Part shown: one piece after another, positions 34,419 to 42,370 of the stretch | Position numbering within the stretch: position 1 is the first letter of the stretch | Layout: each line of letters starts with the position of its first letter | Source: Vanessa cardui | Lineage: Eukaryota; Arthropoda; Insecta; Lepidoptera; Nymphalidae | Assembly (NCBI RefSeq): GCF_905220365.1 | Contig: NC_061127.1 | Span: 8,866,001-8,930,000, forward strand | Direction of reading: 5' to 3' | Length of the DNA: 64,000 nt | Notes under the pieces: model-generated | Told to the model about the DNA's origin: nothing | Databases searched by the model: none | The model's input: the letters and a program-made list of their open reading frames with translations, nothing else | Made by a program: the position numbers and the translations under genes

Positions 34419-37277
34419 TTATTTACACACATTTGTCCAGACACATTGCGTCTTTTGCATAGATAGAAGCCATTGCTTGCATTGTGCCTTAAATTTACTT
34501 TGAGACGTACTATTCTTAATCGGAGGTGGGATATCGTTCCAACACTTGGAAGCTGCGAAGCGAAAGCTACCTCTAAATGATTGCAAATGTGGTCTAGGCA
34601 GTATTAGTCGCGGAACTCGGCTCAATCTACAATTTGATTCATTTGTTTCGGACCATTTAAGTTTATCCGCCAAATAATTGGGAATTTTACCATATTTTAA
34701 GTTGAAAGTGATATTATTTAATTTAAGTACACGGCGATTTTTCATATTTAATATATTCTTGGAATTTAAATAAGGTGTAATATGTGAATATCGAGGTATA
34801 TTGTAACAAAATCTTAGACAAGAATTTTGTATCCTCTGTATTTTCCTTTCAGTCTTTTTATAAAGGCAGGGGCCATAAAGAATATCACAGTAATCCAATT
34901 GAGACAGAACCAAAGATTCCACAAGTTTAGATCGCGCTGATTCACTCAAAAATGGTCTAAACCTATAAATCATTTTGAGTAAACCGTAACACTTCGAAGT
35001 AACAGATGATATGTGTTCTTCAAAGCGTAATGACCCATCCAACTTAACCCCAAGGTTCCTCGCTAGCTTAGACTCAACTAAAGAATGACCATCTATATAA
35101 ATCCTATGACATATTTGACCAATCGATACCATTTGTTGCCTAGTACCAAAAATTATGTAAGTACATTTTTGTGGATTTAATGACAGGTCATGGTTCTTCG
35201 ACCAACTAAAAATTTGAGAAAGATCATCATTAACATTTTGGATAGTTTCATCATTATTTATATATGGATTGATGTTCAATAATAACTGTGTATCATCTGC
35301 GTACATGTGGACTAAACTAGTTTTGACACATTCGTGAAGATCTGCCGTATAAATTGAGTACAAAATGGGTCCAAGTATAGAACCTTGGATAACACCTCTA
35401 TTAACTTTCATAGCGCTAGACCTTGTAGGCCTTCCATTCATGCCAGAGACTTCTACTATTTGTAATCTATCTTTAAAATAACTAGAAAACCACTTGCATA
35501 CGAGATCAGAACAACCATAAAATTTCAATTTGGCCAGAAGTATATCTATATTAAGACAGTCAAATGCTCTACTGTAGTCTAATAGTATCAAAATTGAAGC
35601 CATATTATTATTAGATGCAGAAAGAATTTCATCAACAATATGTAATAACGCTGTAGTGGAACTGTGTGACTTTCTAAAACCGGATTGACATTTCGGAATA
35701 ATGCAATGTTTTTCAAAATAGGAAACTATTTGTTCATTTACTGCCTTTTCCAAAACCTTTGATAAAACAGGCAAAATTCCAATCGGTCGTAAGTCTTTAG
35801 CTGAGTCAACATTTGTCTTTTTCGGAAGAGGTTTAATAATTGTAGTTTTCCACGATGTTGGAAAGTATCCCGTGCGTAAAGAAGTATTTATTATATGTGT
35901 TATAGCAACTAACGAGTACGGGAGGGTAAGTTTTACCATTTTAATAGATATGTCATCAATACCTACGGCATTAGAGACTATAGAATTAATAATTTTCAAA
36001 ATGCTTTCGGTAGAAAGTTCTGTAAAATCACATCCAGAATAAATCGGTTGGTTATACTTATTTATAATGCTACTATTATGTGAAACACTAGGTACAGAGT
36101 CAAGGAATGCTTTATTTATTATATTTGGATCACATAGATGAGCTGGAATTGTGTTAGTGTGAGTGCCTAAAAACTTTTTAAGTTCACCGTGCATTTTTTT
36201 CGGATTATTAATAAATTTATTAATTTTATTTGTGAAATAAAAAGATTTTTCTTTTTGAGTTACCTCAAATACAGTATTTCTCAATAGTTTGTATGAATTT
36301 ATATCACGGTCAGAGTTCGTTTTTTTAGCAATATTACAAGCCTTATCTCTGTCTATCATCATTGCTTTAATGGTATCTGTAATCCATGGGGAAGGGGGAT
36401 ATTTGAAGCGCTTAGTTTTCAAAGGAACAAAATGATTGAAAAGGCCCAGAATTAAAAAATTAAAACAATCTACCATAGCATCAACATGGACAAACTGTAA
36501 TATCATATCCCAAGGTGTAATAGATGATGCGAATTGGTATGTATCAAGATCAAAATTATTAAATGGTCTGAACTGAATAACTCTTGGAATTGGTTTATTT
36601 ACTTCCAGAGGTATAATTGCCGTAATGAAAGCATGATCACTCAAATCATCATTATATTGAACATTAATTTCACTTATATTTAAGTTATCATTACAGCAGA
36701 TAACGTCTATTAGAGAGCTAGATGAATTCGTGACTCGAGTAGGTTTGTTAACTATTTGATTCAATTTATATTCCGCTATTAACGTTAAAAATTCATTTTG
36801 AGAAATACCATGCGAATTTAAATCAATATTTATGTCACCTGTTACAAATACGTATTCATATTTTGGTGTTAAAAATGATAGATTGTCATCTAGCCCAGAT
36901 AAAAAAGTGCTAAAACTAAGTTTAGGTGGTCGGTAGATGACTCCTACAGCAATTATGCATGTTTTAATCTTAATTTCAAACCACTGTTGCTCAAGTGCCG
37001 AAGAATCTACTGGCAATATTTTTACTCTCAAATTTGAACGTATATATGCGCCTACTCCTCCTCCTCTAGATTGCGAGCCTGATCGTGGTTCATGAAAAAA
37101 GTCATAGCCTGGGATATTGTAATTTTTTAGCGTGACATTCTCAGATAGCCATGTTTCCGTAATAGTAATGATGTCTGGATCAAAATATTTTATAGTGTGT
37201 GATAATTCGTCTCTTCCAGTATTTAGTGATTGAGCATTCAGCACAGATAATTTTAACCTTGTAACTTTTTTACCCAT
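34419..37277 (-). CDS. LINE ORF2: endonuclease and reverse transcriptase
   Basis: 952 residues. The N-terminal apurinic-type endonuclease domain has its catalytic set in place: N14 (LNAQSLN), E41 (ITETWL), D148 and N150 (TGDINIDL), D191 (LIDVICC) and S213-D214-H215. It would nick target DNA for target-primed reverse transcription. The reverse transcriptase domain follows from about residue 440 with LRPIGILPVLSKVLEK, GFRKSHSSTTALL, LLDYSRAFDCLN, GVIQGSILGPILY and the catalytic YADD at 659-662. The thumb and C-terminal part run to the end with a Cys-poor tail. The length matches CR1-type ORF2. The start MGKKVTRLK was chosen because it lies just before the endonuclease fold. No stop or frameshift was seen. 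The reading frame is far longer than any other in the window, and composition is as AT-rich as the surroundings. Confidence 0.95.
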   Translation of the reverse strand: MGKKVTRLKLSVLNAQSLNTGRDELSHTIKYFDPDIITITETWLSENVTLKNYNIPGYDFFHEPRSGSQSRGGGVGAYIRSNLRVKILPVDSSALEQQWFEIKIKTCIIAVGVIYRPPKLSFSTFLSGLDDNLSFLTPKYEYVFVTGDINIDLNSHGISQNEFLTLIAEYKLNQIVNKPTRVTNSSSSLIDVICCNDNLNISEINVQYNDDLSDHAFITAIIPLEVNKPIPRVIQFRPFNNFDLDTYQFASSITPWDMILQFVHVDAMVDCFNFLILGLFNHFVPLKTKRFKYPPSPWITDTIKAMMIDRDKACNIAKKTNSDRDINSYKLLRNTVFEVTQKEKSFYFTNKINKFINNPKKMHGELKKFLGTHTNTIPAHLCDPNIINKAFLDSVPSVSHNSSIINKYNQPIYSGCDFTELSTESILKIINSIVSNAVGIDDISIKMVKLTLPYSLVAITHIINTSLRTGYFPTSWKTTIIKPLPKKTNVDSAKDLRPIGILPVLSKVLEKAVNEQIVSYFEKHCIIPKCQSGFRKSHSSTTALLHIVDEILSASNNNMASILILLDYSRAFDCLNIDILLAKLKFYGCSDLVCKWFSSYFKDRLQIVEVSGMNGRPTRSSAMKVNRGVIQGSILGPILYSIYTADLHECVKTSLVHMYADDTQLLLNINPYINNDETIQNVNDDLSQIFSWSKNHDLSLNPQKCTYIIFGTRQQMVSIGQICHRIYIDGHSLVESKLARNLGVKLDGSLRFEEHISSVTSKCYGLLKMIYRFRPFLSESARSKLVESLVLSQLDYCDILYGPCLYKKTERKIQRIQNSCLRFCYNIPRYSHITPYLNSKNILNMKNRRVLKLNNITFNLKYGKIPNYLADKLKWSETNESNCRLSRVPRLILPRPHLQSFRGSFRFAASKCWNDIPPPIKNSTSQSKFKAQCKQWLLSMQKTQCVWTNVCK

Positions 37278-37516
37278 TTTTTAGAATTAAGCGTATAAAT
37301 AAATATATATAAAATTACATAATATAAAATAACATAACTTTTTTTTCTTAAAATGTTTGCATGAAATATTTTCCTCATAATAATTGCAATATATTTATAT
37401 TTTACTTGACCGACATCAATTTCGCAATTGCCTTTGAAAATACCAAAAAGATTATAATATTTTTTTATTTCTGCTATTATAGTATATTCGCAATAAACAT
37501 AGATTATAAAAAATAG
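37278..37516. other. Spacer between LINE ORF1 and ORF2
   Basis: 239 bp of AT-rich sequence with no open frame of note. Most two-ORF LINEs have short or overlapping junctions, so this gap is long. It may hold elements that allow ORF2 translation, but no motif is recognised. Confidence 0.6.
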
Positions 37517-38611
37517 TCATAATATAAAACGACTAATGTCGTGTATGGAGTTTATATGAAAAAGAGGTGACTTTGTTGATTTACGCACTAAAATTTTACA
37601 ATCTTTAACCCAAACAAAAGAAAAGTTTCGTTCGCGAGCCTTATCCTTTACAGTACGAAGGAGACGCTGATTTGCGAACGTCAAATTATCTCTTAAGAAA
37701 ATTTTATGGGAAACACCGCTTATTCCTATATCCGATGTTGTAAGAAGCCCCCTTTTATTTGATTTTTGCCATTTTTTTACTGAACTGATTACTTTTTCTT
37801 TTATTTCCTTGTTCTTAAAACGAACTAATATGCGTGATGGCTCTTCTCCTTTTGGTGTTGAAGCTATATTAGCAAAAGTCAAATCAGTTGTGGGTTGTTC
37901 TTCATCATATGCAGATGCCATTTGGGATTGATGTTTTCTAGTTTTCATCCTATATACACATTCTAAGTCACTGGGTAGAATCGATATTCCCGTGGTTTTC
38001 GCTATTAGACATACAGTATCCGCTAGGTTTTCATTAGGAGTTTGTGTAACACCGCATATCTCCAAGTTATTGATACGATCTTTTTGGTCCCTTTTGTTTA
38101 TTTCATTTTGTAAGTTTTCATTTTGTAACATTAAATCTGATAATTTCTGTTCTATTTTTTCGATTCTTTGTCCCTGATGTTCGACTTCTAAGACTTTTGT
38201 TTGTAATTCAAATAAGTCATTTTTCATCTCCATAACACAAGATTGTAGCTTTTTGAATTCATTATCTTGTTCATTGAGCCTAGCATTTATTTCTGCACGA
38301 AAGTTTCTTATTTCTGTTAAAATTAAATCATTGAAGTTTTTGTTTCTCATGTCTGCTTGATCTCTTGACGTAGCTTGTGGTATAGGCGACTTGTTACTAT
38401 GCAATGAAGTGTTGATGTCCTTATTACTCACTGTTTGCATTTTTTTAGAATTTGTTTTACAAGTTGTACACTTCCATGTAGATCTAGCGTTACTCGAATC
38501 ACTGTTAAAATTAACGCAATCCGAATGAAACAAACAGCTACAACTATTGCACTTAATACGTTTTTGCCCAACTCCTATGTTGATCTTACATATCTCACAT
38601 GTATTAACCAT
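37517..38611 (-). CDS. LINE ORF1: PHD-finger, coiled-coil RNA-binding protein
   Basis: 364 residues. The N-terminus has a complete C4HC3 zinc finger of PHD type: C5, C8, C21, C24, H29, C32, C48, C51. A Ser/Lys-rich linker follows, then a predicted coiled coil (about 95-180, heptad-like L/I/V with E/K/Q, for example LTEIRNFRAEINARLNEQ). The C-terminal region (RILVRFKNKEIKEKVI, SHKIFLRDNLTFANQRLL) resembles the nucleic-acid-binding C-terminus of LINE ORF1 proteins. It probably forms multimers that coat element RNA. This PHD-type ORF1 is known from CR1-group elements. It ends 239 bp before ORF2, with no overlap, so ORF2 translation must re-initiate or use another route. No internal breaks. Confidence 0.88.
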   Translation of the reverse strand: MVNTCEICKINIGVGQKRIKCNSCSCLFHSDCVNFNSDSSNARSTWKCTTCKTNSKKMQTVSNKDINTSLHSNKSPIPQATSRDQADMRNKNFNDLILTEIRNFRAEINARLNEQDNEFKKLQSCVMEMKNDLFELQTKVLEVEHQGQRIEKIEQKLSDLMLQNENLQNEINKRDQKDRINNLEICGVTQTPNENLADTVCLIAKTTGISILPSDLECVYRMKTRKHQSQMASAYDEEQPTTDLTFANIASTPKGEEPSRILVRFKNKEIKEKVISSVKKWQKSNKRGLLTTSDIGISGVSHKIFLRDNLTFANQRLLRTVKDKARERNFSFVWVKDCKILVRKSTKSPLFHINSIHDISRFIL

Positions 38612-38661
38612 CTTTTAACTATTTTTAAAAATTATCGTGAAAATAAATGTGTGATATACCG

Positions 38662-38716
38662 GGGTTTGAACCATCAACTTCTCGAGTATAATATTAGAGC
38701 CGTTACCAATGCGCCA
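38662..38716 (-). promoter_or_regulatory. tRNA-like box A/box B module upstream of LINE ORF1
   Basis: On the minus strand TGGCGCATTGG (38716-38706) fits the RNA polymerase III box A consensus TRGYNNANNGG exactly. GGTTCAAACCC (38672-38662) fits box B. The 33-nt spacing is as in tRNA genes and SINE heads. The acceptor and T-stem arms do not pair well, so it is not a functional tRNA gene. A T4 run follows within about 25 nt and would be expected to terminate a polymerase III transcript. The ORF1 ATG is 50 nt after box B. It may be a captured SINE head or an integral leader of the LINE. Confidence 0.6.
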
Positions 38717-38725
38717 AAGGTTAGT

Positions 38726-39398
38726 TAGTAGACGATGTTGAAAATATGCAATACTGTTTACTGTTCTGTCACTTATGATGTTTGCAGAGTACAGTAACAC
38801 TTATATTGTGATTTATGAAGGTAGACAAATAATTATCTACACTGATCTCCGAACCACAAAACTATATGAATGTTATTTATAATGTTAATTCACAATTTAT
38901 AACACTTTTTTATTAATGATTACGTGCATCACCTCACTCAATATATATAACAGCGAATTTTTGATACTAAGAGTCACTAATTTACTGGAAATATTTTTTT
39001 ATTCGAGGAGCACTAAACTTTTACTGCGTACGCTGTGGTGGCAGCACTCGCACTCCCGGAATATTCGACTTAAAATAAAAATGAAATGGATTAGTAGTAG
39101 GTACTGACACGAAGTAAAGTCGTACGCTTTAAGCTTAGGCGCCTCGCGTGAAGTTAGCTTCGATATTTACAGCGGGTACCGTCAAATTAAAAAGTGGTAA
39201 TTACCTATTTGACATGCTACTCGGCGTGAAATTAGAACATTGTGCCGGCTTTTTACATGGAATGTTACATTTCCAACTGATTAATACTGCAATATTAAGA
39301 CGAGGACTGGCTCAAAATTGTTTTAATAGGACCTGCAAGAAGCTTAGATGTTATTATTTCTACTGAAATTAAAATTTACGATGTAAAAGGTTTAATAG
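38726..39398. other. Possible 5' leader of the LINE and flank
   Basis: Moderately AT-rich sequence with a GC-richer patch at about 39010-39065 and another at 39120-39180. The first patch could be the true 5' end of the LINE on the minus strand. No gene is recognised. An open plus-strand frame at 39148-39366 has no known motif. Confidence 0.4.
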
Positions 39399-39545
39399 TC
39401 TATAATATTACGAATGCCACAGTAACTCTAAGTCTGTCTGGCAATAAATCTTTCGCTGCCAAACCAATGAGCTAAATATGATGAAATTTAGTTTGAAATA
39501 AGCATAAACTCAAGAAAGGATGTAGACTACTTTTTATTGTTAAAA
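39399..39545 (+). mobile_element. 5' end fragment of a Helitron-like element
   Basis: The segment begins TCTATAATATTACGAATGCC, then GTAACTCTAAGTCTGTCTGG, GATGAAATTTAGTTTGAAAT and AGGATGTAGACTACTTTTTA (in part). These match the order of the 5' half of common lepidopteran non-autonomous Helitrons. No CTAG end is found, so the 3' half is lost. Confidence 0.5.
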
Positions 39546-39649
39546 TTTGATGACCAATACTCTAAAACGAAGGCGATGCGAAATAATTCTTAACATTGTT
39601 TAAAATTCTCATATTGAATACCTCTTTTCTGAGCGTTATTGCATACACT

Positions 39650-39940
39650 GGGCCATCTCGACTTAAGCGGAGTCGAGATGGCCCAGTGGGATTCGAGATG
39701 GCCCAGTAGAGTCGAGATGGCCCAGTGGTTAGAACGCGTGCATCTTAACCGATGATTGGTTCAAACCCAGGCAAGCGTGAGGAAACCTGCATGTCACAAA
39801 TTTAATAGAAATTCTGCCACATGTGTATTCCACCAACCCGCATTGGAACAGCGCTGTGGAATATGTTCCAAACCTTCTCCTCAAAGGGAGAGGAGGCCTT
39901 TAGCCCAGCAGTGGGAATTTACAGGCTGTTGTTGTTGTTG
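39650..39940 (+). mobile_element. SINE with triplicated and inverted head, inside 12-bp target duplications
   Basis: A (TTG)n-tailed SINE flanked by perfect 12-bp duplications ATTGCATACACT at 39638-39649 and 39941-39952. The 5' end is unusual. The head unit AGTCGAGATGGCCCAGTG occurs three times in tandem (39671-39688; 39691-39708 with two changes; 39710-39727), preceded by an inverted copy at 39646-39663 with a 7-nt spacer. Only the last unit continues into the full head (box B GGTTCAAACCC) and the body. A deletion joins the head (CCCAGGCAAG) directly to CGTGAGGAAACCTGC, removing about 70 bp of body seen in 53112-53401. Because the duplications enclose the extra heads, the rearrangement arose before or during insertion. 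Confidence 0.9.
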
Positions 39941-39952
39941 ATTGCATACACT

Positions 39953-42110
39953 TATTAACTTGCTTTACTACCATTATTTTATTATCATGTTTTGAGTCCA
40001 TATGTAGTAGCTTCGTTTATTTGTGATTATATGAGTAGCGAGAACGAGACAAAAAGTTTTTATGAATAGCGAACTAAAGTAAACGTAATATACTTTTCTT
40101 ATGGATATCCATATAATAGCTGCATGATGCAAAAATAACCATTATACAAAACAATTTATAACCTTAGAATTGAAATTCTTAAGTTTGCATAGACAGTCCA
40201 TCAATTCCACTAAAAGTGTTTAAAATTATTAATAGACGTCTAGTAAATATTTCGATAAAAGGTGTCGGTTGAACGGAATGTAAAACAGATGCTTACATTT
40301 CGATGGAAATGAATATTTTATATAACATTTCGCAGTCCAAAGAGTTCAACTCGTTTAAAGATTTATACCTAGCGAAATTTTCTGTCACGATTTTGTACTT
40401 AAATTATTATCAAGATATTTTCACTTATAAATGTCTAATAATAAAAATATGTCACACCTGTTTTGAAAAAGTAATTTAAAACTCGATGAAACGATTTATT
40501 AAACACAATTAAAATAAATTCTTATATTACGTGGCTACAACACAAATTAAAGAAATGAAATGTGTTTTTTTTTTTGTGTAAAATATGTGCTAAACAGGTG
40601 AAATTCGTCCACGCGTTCCTGCGTAGCTGCGTTATACGTTAGATGATATTATACGATAATGTATAGCTAAAAACCTTTTCTGAAGCACACTGTATATAAT
40701 GGTACATATTTCATGTCAAAATATTCAGCGGTTTTTAAGTGATCCGCGTCCAAAAAACAGCGATCATTTGGTGTGTACCAATCCATCCAATATATCAACG
40801 TTTACTAAAGAGTACAAAACGTGTTCTTTTACATATTAATTGTAATAAAAAATAATTATAGAACATACATTACTCACTATCTACTAGAACTGTTTTAAAT
40901 ATTTCTTATCAAATGTCAATGTATTATGGCCAATAAATTAAATTCGCTCAATAATATTTCATTGTTTAAGATATAACTTTCATGTGCGGATAATTCTTAA
41001 ACCCTTTCCCATGAGTCACATAGAAGTCATGGTTATTGTTTTACTATTGTTACACTATCGAAGTCAAATGCGAGAAGGCAATCTATAAAACAAATAAAAT
41101 TTGTTAAATCAATTTCATAAATCTTTTATTACATCAAGTTAACAATCATGCCTTTATTAAATGAAATCGCAATTTTGAATAATCGCAAACTATGTGCATG
41201 CTAAAGTTCTGCTTTGTTGATACGTCTGCTGTTCCATGGTGAAACGTTAAGAGTAAATCAGTGTTCTTGTCAAATTTGACATCTGTCGTTTAATCAAGAT
41301 GGCCGTTACATGCTGTCAAAGTTCGTACGTCCCTATTAAAATCTGGTTTTATTATTCTATATTTAAATGTCCGGTTAATATGTACTTTGTAATTAATTCA
41401 ATAAGTTTAATATAGATATTATACGTTTTTTTATTATTATTAATATCTATTACATTTGCATATAAAATAGATTTATATCGCTTCTAGAAACTGAAGCCGT
41501 TTCTGCAAAGATACTGAGTCCATCTGTTTTGTTTGTTAAATTTAAAAACTTATTTAATTATACTGTTAAAAATAATCATTATATTAATTTATTATATTAT
41601 ACATAATTGAATTGCACGTTTCTGTCTTATAAAAATGGATATTAGTTTTCTGTTTTTTTTCAAAACCTAGTGAATAGTTCACTTTATGGTAAATGAGAAC
41701 TGCCTGCCTCATATTGTACATCTAAACCTTCCCCATGAATCACCAAGGCTGTTGGTGAAAACTGTATAAAAATCCTATGGGGGAAATTTTGAAGTTTATC
41801 GCGTTTTGAGAGACAGGCAGAGAGACAGGCGTCGTGTGTATTTCGTTTTACTGGATGTAGTTACTAAAGTATGAGTGCAATATTTAATATAAATTTAAAA
41901 ATCTACGTTATTTTCTCGTCTGATAGTGTCAATAATGGGTTAAACACACTACGTTGGAATAACGATTCCATTAACTTTATTATTTTATCACATACGTATA
42001 TAGACCGTCCTAGATTCTGTGAGGTAACATATTTACAAGTGACAGCAAATATAAACATTTTCAGCGATTTCGTTGTATATAAATATATTTCTATTTAATC
42101 TCTTTAATGA
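39953..42110. other. AT-rich non-coding stretch with faint transposon remnants
   Basis: No gene is recognised. A region around 40590-40780 (CGTCCACGCGTTCCTGCGTAG, CAAAATATTCAGCGGTTTTTAA, in part) resembles old Helitron-type repeats. Another remnant at 41700-41840 is listed separately. Confidence 0.45.
41700..41840 (+). repeat. Transposon remnant of Helitron type
   Basis: Blocks such as AACCTTCCCCATGAATCACC, GGTGAAAACTGTATAAAAAT and GAGAGACAGGCAGAGAGACAGG match the middle of lepidopteran non-autonomous Helitrons. The family of 22856-23061 shares CCTTCC...TGAATCA. Ends are missing. Confidence 0.4.
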
Positions 42111-42184
42111 TTGGAAATTGTCTATAATATTATAAAAAGAAGTAATAGGTTTAAGGCAAACGAAATGTATCAAAGCTTATATGT

Positions 42185-42370
42185 TTTGTCTCGGAGGTAC
42201 GTCAGTCAGGCATTTGCACAGTTCTGCGGCGCTCGCAACGCTATCGATTTTCCGCAGTCGGGTCGCGGCGGGTTGGGGAGGGGAGGAGGCACTCAGCTGG
42301 GCGCCGCTCCCCCTGTAAACATAAACACAGACTCCGCTCTTCACAGGATCGGCAGTCGAGGTGAAATAAC
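42185..42370 (+). promoter_or_regulatory. GC-rich CpG-containing island, candidate promoter or first exon
   Basis: About 185 bp, the most GC-rich segment in the window, with dense CpG (GCGGCGCTCGCAACG, TCGGGTCGCGGCGGG). It includes an arthropod-type initiator core TCAGT at 42202-42206 and a plausible splice donor AG|GTGAAA at about 42359-42364, so a first exon of about 155 nt can be drawn. A TATAAAA-like stretch lies about 70 bp upstream of the initiator, too far to pair with it. A frame open across it (ATG at 42165, about 86 codons) is rich in Gly/Arg because of the base composition and is not convincing as protein. It matches no repeat in this window. Confidence 0.45.
42260..42283 (+). other. 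Predicted G-quadruplex motif
   Basis: Four G-runs of three or more: G3 at 42260-42262, G3 at 42270-42272, G4 at 42275-42278 and G4 at 42280-42283, with loops of 7, 2 and 1 nt. This satisfies the classical G3+N1-7 pattern and lies inside the GC island. Confidence 0.75.

Larger units (their letters stand above)
33980..38725 (-). mobile_element. Two-ORF non-LTR retrotransposon (CR1-like), coding-intact
   Basis: A LINE on the minus strand. The 3' end is an (ATT)n tail at about 33981-34006, just after AATAAAGTTAC in the transcript sense. The order is a 5' leader with a tRNA-like module, ORF1 (38611 to 37517), a 239-bp spacer, ORF2 (37277 to 34419) and a 3' UTR of about 410 bp. Both ORFs are open, which points to a young and possibly active copy. 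The 5' boundary is not fixed. A GC-richer stretch around 39000-39065 (GTGGTGGCAGCACTCGCACTC) may be the true 5' end, which would make about 5.1 kb. I found no target duplication, which is not unusual for CR1-type elements. The microsatellite tail, PHD-type ORF1 and endonuclease type fit the CR1/L2 group. Confidence 0.88.

Noticed and set aside
37992..38177. Plus-strand frames within 37992-38728
   Set aside because: Antisense shadows of LINE ORF1 and its leader.
38662..38716. True tRNA gene upstream of LINE ORF1
   Set aside because: Box A and B fit, but acceptor and T-arm pairing fail, so it is not a functional tRNA.
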